A stretch of 25,059 nt of DNA from an uncultured Pseudoflavonifractor sp. GTDB lineage: Bacteria; Bacillota; Clostridia; Oscillospirales; Oscillospiraceae. A program made the position numbers and the translations under genes. The notes under the pieces are model-generated. The model was given only the letters and a program-made list of their open reading frames with translations, searched no databases and had not been told where the DNA came from. Of the stretch, positions 1 through 6,173 are shown piece after piece. Numbering within the stretch: position 1 is the stretch's first letter; each line of letters opens with the position of its first letter. Location of the stretch: NCBI GenBank assembly GCA_904419835.1, contig CAJFTA010000035.1, positions 1 through 25,059 on the forward strand. The letters are read 5' to 3'.

Positions 1-576
1 CTTCTCCTTCTTGTAGAACTCCTTGAAGAGGACCACCAGGTGCTTCATGTCGTCGGTGTCCAGCTCCACGTCCTGCTTGACGCCCTTCTTGGCCTTGACG
101 TCGTCGATGATCTCCTCAAAGCGCTTCTTGGACAGCTCCATCACCACGTCGGAGAACATCTGGATGAACCGGCGGTAGGAGTCGTAGGCGAAGCGGGGGT
201 TATTGGTGAACTTGGCCAGGCCCTCCACCACCACGTCGTTCAGGCCCAGGTTCAGGATGGTGTCCATCATGCCGGGCATGGAGGCCCGGGCGCCGGAGCG
301 GACGGAGACCAGCAGGGGATTCTCGGGATCGGCAAACTTCTTGCCGCAGATCTCCTCCATCTTGCCCAGGTACTCATAGATCTGAGCCTGGATCTCCTCG
401 TTGATCTGGCGGCCGTCATTATAATACTGAGTGCAGGCCTCGGTGGTAACGGTGAAGCCCTGGGGCACAGGCATGCCCAGATTGGTCATTTCGGCCAGGT
501 TGGCGCCCTTGCCGCCCAGCAGCTCACGCATGGAGCCATTGCCCTCGGAAAAGAGATAGACGTACTTATGTGCCAT
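1..576 (-). CDS. ppdK: Pyruvate, phosphate dikinase, N-terminal part (runs off left edge)
   Basis: PPDK interconverts pyruvate + ATP + phosphate and PEP + AMP + PPi in the cytoplasm; in fermentative Clostridia it serves glycolysis/gluconeogenesis. Seen: 192 codons that begin MAHKYVYLFSEGNGSM and continue with the ATP-grasp signature GGKGANLAEM at about residues 21-30, then VPQGFTVTTEAC and the conserved SVRSGARASMPGMMDT block at about residues 100-115. These are the classic N-terminal nucleotide-binding-domain landmarks of PPDK. The full enzyme is about 870-880 residues, so roughly 680 residues (phospho-His and PEP domains) lie outside the window. The start ATG at 576-574 is preceded at good spacing by a strong AGGAGG. 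A promoter with a long leader lies upstream (699-726). No gene shares its operon inside the window. Confidence 0.96.
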   Translation of the reverse strand, partial: MAHKYVYLFSEGNGSMRELLGGKGANLAEMTNLGMPVPQGFTVTTEACTQYYNDGRQINEEIQAQIYEYLGKMEEICGKKFADPENPLLVSVRSGARASMPGMMDTILNLGLNDVVVEGLAKFTNNPRFAYDSYRRFIQMFSDVVMELSKKRFEEIIDDVKAKKGVKQDVELDTDDMKHLVVLFKEFYKKEK

Positions 577-933
577 GTATACTTCCTCCTTAGCGGGTTG
601 GGGATGCAAGCGTGGCGTCTGTCCGTCCGAATGGGGTGACAGGTTCTCGCTGGAAGACGCGCAGGCTGCCGCTGCCTGATTTCCCCTCAATGAAAGCTAT
701 TATATCATTTTGTCAAAATTTTTCAAGGTTCCATTGTATAAATTATGCAATATTTTGTCTGACCAAAAATTTACCTGTATTTTTTACTCTCGAGAATACA
801 TTATTTGGTCGGTTTTTTCATTTTCCTGTTTTTGTTATTGTAAGAAATGTTGTATTATTTTATTTTTTACGCAATTCATTTGTACGGTTTTTTATTCCAG
901 GTTCTCTGCTTTTCCGGCTCCAGAGGACAAAAA
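577..933. other. AT-rich intergenic leader region upstream of ppdK
   Basis: No credible gene. About 690-900 is strikingly AT-rich with many T-runs on the plus strand, against GC-rich surroundings. It holds the ppdK promoter and could supply UP-element-like A/T tracts; a small TCTCGAGA palindrome sits around 788-795. Short open frames across it have no ribosome binding site and no family resemblance. Confidence 0.6.
699..726 (-). promoter_or_regulatory. Probable sigma-A promoter of ppdK
   Basis: On the minus strand TTGAAA (726-721), a 16-nt spacer and a consensus TATAAT (704-699). Transcription would start near 692, leaving a leader of about 115 nt before the ppdK ATG. Confidence 0.7.
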
Positions 934-1207
934 GCGCACCGGGCATCCGCCCGGTGCGCCCAGCGTGTCGAAAAACCTCAGTTTAAAAGCCCCCGCCTGG
1001 ACCAGGGCGGGGGAGCGCGAGGGGGCAGCCGCCCGCCTCGCGTGGAATCGAATGCCCCGGAAGCCTTGCTGTGCAAGACTTCCGGAGAGCGGAGCGGGGA
1101 CTTTTGCGCCGCTGTGCGGCGCGAAAGTAACGGCATTCTGGAAGGCTGTCGAAAAAGTCCTTGAACTTTTTCGACAGTCTGGCGCACCGGGCATCCGCCC
1201 GGTGCGC
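934..1207. repeat. Hairpin-rich, palindrome-bracketed repeat element (MITE/BIME-like)
   Basis: Two identical 26-bp palindromes (arms GCGCACCGGGC / GCCCGGTGCGC around ATCC) lie at 934-959 and 1182-1207. Between them are at least four further hairpins: a CCCCGCC/GGGCGGGG stem near 988-1014, CCGGAAG/CTTCCGG near 1056-1084, GCGCCGC/GCGGCGC near 1107-1123, and a 13-bp stem CTGTCGAAAAAGT / ACTTTTTCGACAG at 1146-1177. A related TGTCGAAAAA also occurs just inside the left palindrome (about 965-974), giving a nested inverted arrangement. No open frame has coding character. The right-hand palindrome lies 12 bp beyond the cobO stop and could end that transcript, but no clear U-tract follows. I infer a dispersed repeat; copy number cannot be seen from one window. 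Confidence 0.6.
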
Positions 1208-1219
1208 ACATTCTGTCTG

Positions 1220-1735
1220 TTACCACTCGATACCCTTTCGGGCGGCCACGCCCTTGTCGAAGGGGTGGCGGATTTTTTTCATCTCGGTGATGTAGTCTGC
1301 CCGCTCCACCAGGGCGGGGTCCGGGTCCCGGCCGGTGATGACCACCTCCAGGTCCTCGGGCGCGCCGTCCAGGAAGGCGAGCACGTCCGCCAGGGGCAGC
1401 AGCCCGGTGGACACGGCGGCGCAGCACTCGTCCAGCACCGCCAGGCCGCACTCCCCCGCCTTCACCTGGGCGGCCACCTGCTCCAGGGTGCGCTTCAGCT
1501 GCACGGCGCAGGCCGCCTTCTCCTCCTCATTCATCAGGAAGGTGAACTTTACCTGCTCGGGGGCGGGCAGCAGCGTCACGCCGGGCACATGGGCGATGGC
1601 GTCCCGCTCGCCGCTGTCGCCGCTCTTGAGGAACTGGGCGATGACCACCTTTCTCCCCCGGCCCGCCGCCCGCAGGGCCAGGCCAAAGGCGCAGGTGGTC
1701 TTTCCCTTTCCGTCTCCGCAGTAGATATGAATCAT
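1220..1735 (-). CDS. cobO: Cob(I)yrinic acid a,c-diamide adenosyltransferase (CobA/CobO/BtuR type)
   Basis: Transfers the 5'-deoxyadenosyl group of ATP to the cobalt of reduced corrinoids, making adenosylcobalamin (cytoplasmic, B12 synthesis or salvage). The 171-residue protein starts MIHIYCGDGKGKTTCAFGLALRA: the P-loop GDGKGKTT at residues 7-14 is the hallmark of the BtuR/CobO family. AQFLKSGDSGE at about 33-43, LAVLDE (Walker-B-like, about 100-105) and VVITGRDPDPALVERADYITEM (about 133-153) complete the family pattern. The reading frame stays open further upstream, but the ATG at 1735 has a GGAGGAG ribosome binding site at ideal spacing and gives the usual family N-terminus. It stands alone, divergent from the DUF975 gene. 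Confidence 0.93.
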   Translation of the reverse strand: MIHIYCGDGKGKTTCAFGLALRAAGRGRKVVIAQFLKSGDSGERDAIAHVPGVTLLPAPEQVKFTFLMNEEEKAACAVQLKRTLEQVAAQVKAGECGLAVLDECCAAVSTGLLPLADVLAFLDGAPEDLEVVITGRDPDPALVERADYITEMKKIRHPFDKGVAARKGIEW

Positions 1736-1840
1736 AGCCGCTCCTCCTCGTTTTTCAAATTCGCCGGGCGCCGGGACGGACTTCCCGAAGCATATCTGCG
1801 CGCCCCGGGCCGGCCGCCGGCCCGCTGTCCTGTCAGCCCC

Positions 1841-1869
1841 ACTATACCAGATTGTCCCCGCCGCCGCAA
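1841..1869 (-). promoter_or_regulatory. Probable sigma-A promoter of cobO
   Basis: Minus strand TTGCGG (1869-1864), 17-nt spacer, TATAGT (1846-1841). It would give a leader of about 100 nt; I see no cobalamin riboswitch fold in that leader. Confidence 0.5.
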
Positions 1870-1893
1870 CGGGGTTGTTTTCCGCCCTCCGGT

Positions 1894-1922
1894 TTGCATT
1901 TCCCCGCCGGGTATGGTATGAT
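1894..1922 (+). promoter_or_regulatory. Probable sigma-A promoter of the DUF975 gene
   Basis: TTGCAT (1894-1899), exact 17-nt spacer, TATGAT (1917-1922); start of transcription expected near 1929, some 24 nt before the ATG. It is divergent from and close to the cobO promoter. Confidence 0.65.
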
Positions 1923-1952
1923 GCACACATCTGAGAGAGGGGGAATCCGCCT

Positions 1953-2996
1953 ATGTACAACGCTCCCATGTTTGGCCCGCCCGTATTTGTCAACCGAAAA
2001 GACCTGAAGCGGGCCGCCAAAGAGGACCTGCGCACCGCCCGCCCCAGGGTGTGGAAGGTGACGCTGGTCTATCTGCTCCTCACCAGCGGGCTCTTCCTCC
2101 TGCTGGACCTGGCGCTGAGCGGCTCGGTCCTCTATGGCCGTAATCTGCTGGCCGCCCTGCTCACCTCCACCGACCCTCAGCAGCTGCTGAATGTTCTCGC
2201 CGTCTCCGCCGCTCCTGTGGCGGTGCCCGTCTTTTTCCTCCAGATTCTCCTCCAGCTCTATGCCGTTGTGCTGGAATTCGGCTACTGCGGCTATACCCTG
2301 CGCCGCAGCCGGGGGGAGGCTGCTTCCTTCAGGGACCTGCTGGGCGGCTTCGGCATGGCGGGCCGGGTCATTGTGATGAACCTGATTGTCCTGGCCTTCT
2401 CCCTGTGCTGGGCCTTCCTGGTGCTGGTGCCGGTCACCCTGGCCGTATCCTTCCTGATGTCCCTGTTCCTGGTGGGCGCCTCCATCTACGCCACGCCGGA
2501 ACAGCTGGTGGGACAGCTTCTGGTGTTCTACCCGGTGATCCTCGTGATTTTCATCGCCGCCGCCCTGCTCATCCTGTTCCTCACCCTGCGGTACGCCCTG
2601 GCCCCCTTCTGCCTGGCGGACCGGCCTGACAGCGGTCCCCTGGAGGCGGTGCGCCGCAGCCGCGCCCTGCTCGGCGGCCGTTACGGAGAAATTTTCAAGC
2701 TGGTTCTGTCCTTCCTGGGGTGGAGCATCCTGTCCGCCGTGCTCTCCGGTCTGGTGTCCGGCGTATGCGTGGCCGCGGGCTGCCTCTTCTTCCTCAGCTC
2801 GGGCAGTCTGACCGCCCTCACCGCCGGCATTGTGGCCGGCGAGGTTCTGGCCTTCGTGCTGCCCCTGCCCCTCACCATCTGGCTCACGGGGTACCGCACC
2901 GGCACCCTGGCCCGGTACTACTGCGCCATCTCCGCCGACGTGTCCCAGCCCTCCGGCGGACAGCCCATCCCCGGCGGCAGCAGCTGGCCCCTTTGA
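1953..2996 (+). CDS. DUF975 family integral membrane protein
   Basis: Function unknown; the family is common in Firmicutes and is thought of as a polytopic membrane protein. The 347 residues open with a short basic cytoplasmic segment (NRKDLKRAAKEDLR) and then show about six long hydrophobic segments: near residues 33-55, 78-110, 135-172, 188-212, 250-285 and 290-320. The DUF975 signature region is visible: a run of Ala/Leu followed by EAVRRSRALLGGRYGEIFKL and LSFLGWSIL (about residues 228-258). The tail is hydrophilic, Pro/Ser/Gly-rich. The ATG at 1953 follows AGAGAGGGGG and lies just downstream of a near-consensus promoter. Monocistronic, closed by the terminator at 3008-3041. Family call good, function not inferable. 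Confidence 0.85.
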   Translation: MYNAPMFGPPVFVNRKDLKRAAKEDLRTARPRVWKVTLVYLLLTSGLFLLLDLALSGSVLYGRNLLAALLTSTDPQQLLNVLAVSAAPVAVPVFFLQILLQLYAVVLEFGYCGYTLRRSRGEAASFRDLLGGFGMAGRVIVMNLIVLAFSLCWAFLVLVPVTLAVSFLMSLFLVGASIYATPEQLVGQLLVFYPVILVIFIAAALLILFLTLRYALAPFCLADRPDSGPLEAVRRSRALLGGRYGEIFKLVLSFLGWSILSAVLSGLVSGVCVAAGCLFFLSSGSLTALTAGIVAGEVLAFVLPLPLTIWLTGYRTGTLARYYCAISADVSQPSGGQPIPGGSSWPL

Positions 2997-3007
2997 CTCC
3001 TGCATAC

Positions 3008-3041
3008 AAAAAAGTTCCGCCTTACGGGGCGGAACTTTTTT
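3008..3041. terminator. Bidirectional intrinsic terminator between DUF975 and trmO
   Basis: Stem GTTCCGCC / GGCGGAAC with a 6-nt loop, six A before and six T after. It therefore reads as a U-tailed terminator on both strands, serving the convergent genes. Confidence 0.9.
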
Positions 3042-3056
3042 CTGCTTTCGGGGCGT

Positions 3057-3521
3057 TTACTCCCCCCGGGCTCTGGCCTCCTCATAGGTGTGGGGCCAGT
3101 CGGCGTGCCAGTCGGGCTCCTTTGTCTCCATCACCCGGTCCAGGCCGGAGGAGTAGGGTTTGATGTCCAGCACCGGGGTGCCGTCCTCCGCGTCGCTCCA
3201 GTCCAGGGTGAGCACCCCCCGCTCCCGGTCAACGGTCAGGATGCGCCCGGTGGACAGGGCGATGGGATTCGGCCGGCTGGGGGAACGGCTGGCAAAGACC
3301 CCCATGGGCCCCGGCGTACCCCGGTGGGGCGGCCGGACCTGGAGGCGGCTCCGGTCCTCCGGGTTGTCCCGGCGGTCAAACCACCAGAGGATGTGGACAT
3401 GGCTGTACAGCTCCAGGCCCAGCAGGCCGGGGGCATAGGCGCGCTCCAGCTCCACCCGGACCCCCTTCTCGTCCTTACGCAGCACCCCAATGGGGGCGAT
3501 GTGCAATGTTTTATGCTCCAT
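3057..3521 (-). CDS. trmO: tRNA (N6-threonylcarbamoyladenosine(37)-N6)-methyltransferase TrmO (TsaA/UPF0066)
   Basis: SAM-dependent N6-methylation of t6A37 to m6t6A37 in ANN-decoding tRNAs is the activity established for E. coli TrmO. The 154-residue protein begins with the family IAPIGVLR strand (about 8-15), has LYSHVHILWWFDR at about 38-50, the diagnostic GVFASRSPSRPNPIALS (about 74-90) and LDIKPY (about 118-123) near its end. It matches the short form made of the beta-barrel catalytic domain; the E. coli protein (about 235 aa) has an extra C-terminal domain not present here. It starts 9 nt after the stop of the EFR1 ferredoxin gene, so the two are probably co-transcribed. A few UPF0066 proteins are annotated simply as SAM-dependent methyltransferases; the substrate is inferred by homology. 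Confidence 0.88.
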   Translation of the reverse strand: MEHKTLHIAPIGVLRKDEKGVRVELERAYAPGLLGLELYSHVHILWWFDRRDNPEDRSRLQVRPPHRGTPGPMGVFASRSPSRPNPIALSTGRILTVDRERGVLTLDWSDAEDGTPVLDIKPYSSGLDRVMETKEPDWHADWPHTYEEARARGE

Positions 3522-3530
3522 GCCGCCTCC

Positions 3531-4298
3531 TTACGCCCGGTAGAAGGTCTCGGGCAGCCGGTAAGGCGCGCACTTGAGCTCAAAGGCCTTGCGTGCGGCG
3601 TGATAGGCCGCCCCGCGGAACGCCCTGGACCCGGCAGGGCACACCCGGATGCAGGCCGCGCAGGCGATGCAGGTGTCCCCGCTGGTCACGGTGGGCTCCG
3701 CCAGGTCGATGGAATGGGTAGGGCAGATGGCGGCGCAGGCGCCGCAGGCGGTGCAGCTCTTGTCCCCGGCCGGACGGAACGAGGCGGAGCCCGGCTTTTT
3801 GTAGGGCCGGCTGCCCTTCACCAGAATCTCTCCGGGGTGGCCGTCGGAGAACAGGCCGCGCCGGGCCTGGCACTCCCGGCCAAAGGCGGCGATGGCGGCC
3901 ATATCCTTTTCGTCAGGCCGATCGGCGGCCACGGTGGGGAAAATGGAGTGCCTGGCGATGAAGGCGCCGGCTCCCACCACCCGGAATCCCTGGGCCTCCA
4001 GCAGGTCGGTCAGCTCCAGCAGGGCGTCGTCGTAGTCCCGGTTGCCGTAGACCGCGATGGCCGCCGCCGGGCCGCCGTTCCCCTTCAGATGGGCCAGGGA
4101 GGACAGGCACAGGGCGGGAATGCGGCCCGCGTACACCGGCATGCCCACCACCAGCATTTCCTCCGCGCCCACGGACACATCCTCTGTCAGCGGCGCCTTC
4201 AGCAGGTCCACCCGCTCGCCGCCGGGCTCCATGGCGGCGGCCGCCGCCTCCGTGACCCGTCTGGTGGTGTCGTTGGGACTGAAATAAACTGCTTTCAA
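3531..4298 (-). CDS. EFR1 family ferrodoxin (flavodoxin-like domain + two [4Fe-4S] clusters)
   Basis: Predicted cytoplasmic electron-transfer protein. The N-terminal half is flavodoxin-like: KAVYFSPNDTTRRV resembles the phosphate-binding loop FSxTGTT, although G is replaced by D here, and VVGMPVYAGRIP (about 50-61) is typical. The C-terminal part carries two ferredoxin motifs, CTACGACAAICP and CIACAACIRVCP (about residues 182-193 and 210-221), i.e. two CxxCxxCxxxCP clusters. Start: two tandem TTG codons occur (4301 and 4298). GGGGAG sits only 4 nt before the first and 7 nt before the second, and the second yields the usual family N-terminus M-K-A-V-Y-F-S, so 4298 is preferred. It precedes trmO by 9 nt and is divergent from the HTH regulator. 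Electron partners cannot be read from the context. Confidence 0.88.
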   Translation of the reverse strand: MKAVYFSPNDTTRRVTEAAAAAMEPGGERVDLLKAPLTEDVSVGAEEMLVVGMPVYAGRIPALCLSSLAHLKGNGGPAAAIAVYGNRDYDDALLELTDLLEAQGFRVVGAGAFIARHSIFPTVAADRPDEKDMAAIAAFGRECQARRGLFSDGHPGEILVKGSRPYKKPGSASFRPAGDKSCTACGACAAICPTHSIDLAEPTVTSGDTCIACAACIRVCPAGSRAFRGAAYHAARKAFELKCAPYRLPETFYRA

Positions 4299-4404
4299 CA
4301 ATAAACTCCCCTTTCCCGTATCCGTGCCGCCCGTTCCGCACCGGGGACAGGCGGCGCCTGTGCAAATTCAGGCGGCGGATTCCGCCCGGGCAGACTGTTT
4401 TATT

Positions 4405-4433
4405 ATTATAGCACAGCCTTTTCCGCCATGCCA
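4405..4433 (-). promoter_or_regulatory. Probable promoter of the EFR1-trmO operon
   Basis: Minus strand TGGCAT (4433-4428), 17-nt spacer and a perfect TATAAT (4410-4405) preceded by TGC (extended -10-like). Leader of about 100 nt. Confidence 0.6.
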
Positions 4434-4523
4434 GCCGTGCCGCCCTGAAATACGCCCGGGCGCTGTGCGGAAAGGTGTGCGGAAAAAGGACCTTTTTTGT
4501 GCACACCCAATTGGAAATATCTG

Positions 4524-4532
4524 TGCTATACT
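4524..4532 (+). promoter_or_regulatory. Extended -10 promoter of the HTH regulator gene
   Basis: TGC followed by TATACT (4527-4532); no convincing -35 hexamer at 16-18 nt. Two direct TGTGCGGAAA copies (4464-4473, 4476-4485, 12-bp period) lie 40-60 nt upstream, between the divergent promoters, and could be an operator. Confidence 0.45.
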
Positions 4533-4570
4533 GTGGTTGCTTTTACACAGTCACAGATGAGGTGAGACGC

Positions 4571-6013
4571 TTGCTGTTATTCAGCGAATATCTCCGCGAC
4601 CTGCTGCGGGAGAAGAAAATGACTGTATCGGCCCTGTCCCGGCTGTCGGGTGTGGAGCGGACGGCCCTGTCCAAGGCCCTGACGGGCCAGCGCGTGCTGC
4701 CCTACGACGCGCTGGACGCCCTGATTTATCATCTGCGCCTGACCCCCGGCGAGGGGCAGCGGCTGCGGGCCTACTATGACGCCCAGTTCGAAAAGGAGGG
4801 GCTCCGCCGGGCCCGGGAGCTGGTGGGACGGCTGTTTTCCGACCTGGCGGAGCTGGACTTCACCGCCCCCGCCTTTGAGGAGAGCCAGCTGCTGATGGAT
4901 CTGGACGGGTACGCCGGGCGGCGGTCCATCTTCTCCGGGGCCACCAATGTCCAGCCCCTGCTGCGGATGGTGCTCTCCCAGGAGCTGACCCGGACGGACG
5001 CCCGGGTGGAGCTGACTGTGCCGCCCACGGACACCTTTCTCAGCGGCGAGCTGCTCCGCCGGTACCTGGATGGCCGGATGGGGGCGGAGGTCAGCCAGAT
5101 CATCGCCTTTGACGCGTCGGGGGCGGCGGAGGACATCAGCCTGCACAATCTGGAGTGCTTCTGCCGGATTCTCCCCATCTGCCTGCTGTCCGGGCGGAAG
5201 TACCACCCCTATTACTACTACGACAACACCATTGCAGCCCGGTATACCGACCCCTTCCCCTATTTTCTGATTACCCACAGCTGCGTGGTGTGCCTGTCGG
5301 AGGACGGCGGGCAGGCCATGCTGCTCCGGGGGGAGGACCAGGTGAACTGCTACCGCCGGCACTTCCACTCCCTCCTCTCCCGGTGCTACAACCTGATCCA
5401 GTACACCGCCGACCCGGTGGAAATCCTGGAGTCCTACGACCTGTGCACCGACGAGAACGGCTTCTATATGATTATGGATCAGCCCTGCTTCGGCCGGTTT
5501 TACGACGAGGCGATTATCGGCCGGTATCTGCGGTCCGGGCTGCCCTTCCACGACCGGCTGGCGGAGGTGGCCCGGCGGCGGTTCGGCAGGCTGCGGACAG
5601 CGGAACGGTTTTACACCCTGTTTACCCGCAGCGGCCTGGAGCGGTTTTGGAACACCGGCTCGCTGGACGACTTTCCCACCGCCTTTGTCGCTCCCTTCCC
5701 GCCGGAGCAGCGGCGGCTTCTGATGGCCGCCCTGGCGGAGCGGATCCGCTCGGGAGACATCACCGGACGGCTGCTGGAATCGGGAAGCTTTCCCGACTAT
5801 CTGAGCATGACCACCTCCCAGCGCTCCGGGGTGGGGTTTTTCACCACCGAGCACTTCCCGCTGCAGGACGGCTTCTGCTCGGTGCAGATCCGGGAGCCCA
5901 ACCTGTGCCGGGCCTTTCACGACTGGCTGACCCACCTGCCGGGCTCCGGGCAGGTGCTGGGGGCAGAGGAGACGGCAGCGGTGCTGGAGGCGCTGGCCCA
6001 TACAGTGACGTGA
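4571..6013 (+). CDS. Large XRE/HTH-type transcriptional regulator, 480 aa
   Basis: Probable DNA-binding regulator with a long effector or dimerisation region. Residues about 2-60 look like a Cro/C1-type helix-turn-helix: FSEYLRDLLREKKMTVSALS, then RLSGVERTALSKALTGQRVLP, then DALDALIYHLRLTPGEGQRL. The remaining 400 residues are soluble, without membrane segments or a recognisable catalytic motif, and include several Tyr/Phe-rich stretches (HPYYYYDNTIAARYTDPFPY at about 215-235). The frame is open back to 4475, but GAGGTGA at 4558-4564 lies at ideal distance from TTG 4571 and the predicted promoter -10 is at 4527-4532, so the TTG is the likely start. It is divergent from the EFR1-trmO operon and 160 bp ahead of the surface protein gene; either could be its target, which is inference only. 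Confidence 0.78.
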   Translation: MLLFSEYLRDLLREKKMTVSALSRLSGVERTALSKALTGQRVLPYDALDALIYHLRLTPGEGQRLRAYYDAQFEKEGLRRARELVGRLFSDLAELDFTAPAFEESQLLMDLDGYAGRRSIFSGATNVQPLLRMVLSQELTRTDARVELTVPPTDTFLSGELLRRYLDGRMGAEVSQIIAFDASGAAEDISLHNLECFCRILPICLLSGRKYHPYYYYDNTIAARYTDPFPYFLITHSCVVCLSEDGGQAMLLRGEDQVNCYRRHFHSLLSRCYNLIQYTADPVEILESYDLCTDENGFYMIMDQPCFGRFYDEAIIGRYLRSGLPFHDRLAEVARRRFGRLRTAERFYTLFTRSGLERFWNTGSLDDFPTAFVAPFPPEQRRLLMAALAERIRSGDITGRLLESGSFPDYLSMTTSQRSGVGFFTTEHFPLQDGFCSVQIREPNLCRAFHDWLTHLPGSGQVLGAEETAAVLEALAHTVT

Positions 6014-6027
6014 GGGGTGTGCCGGCA

Positions 6028-6055
6028 TTGAACTGAGATTGCAGCAAATTATGAC
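6028..6055 (+). promoter_or_regulatory. Possible promoter of the SLH surface-protein gene
   Basis: TTGAAC (6028-6033), 16-nt spacer, TATGAC (6050-6055); would leave a leader of about 110 nt. Weak -10. Confidence 0.35.
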
Positions 6056-6173
6056 TTTTCATTTTTATCGGCGCCTTTGCGGCCTATCCGGCCTGTTCTG
6101 GGAAGGGGCAGAACATCCAGCAGGATGCGGAAGAGCACAGGCGCCGCCGTTGGAAATATCAGGAGGAAGTATC

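Noticed and set aside
934..1207. Insertion sequence
   Set aside because: No transposase-like reading frame in or near the element; kept only as a repeat.
1736..1840. Cobalamin riboswitch ahead of cobO
   Set aside because: The leader is only about 100 nt and I could not find the B12-box or the required multi-helix arrangement.
3090..4304. Plus-strand open frame of about 400 codons over trmO and the ferredoxin gene
   Set aside because: Both minus-strand genes have unmistakable family motifs; the opposite frame has none.
4577..6028. Minus-strand open frame of about 480 codons opposite the HTH regulator
   Set aside because: Composition (Gly/Gln/Val/Pro) is typical of antisense translation in GC-rich DNA; the plus strand has the HTH signature and ribosome binding site.
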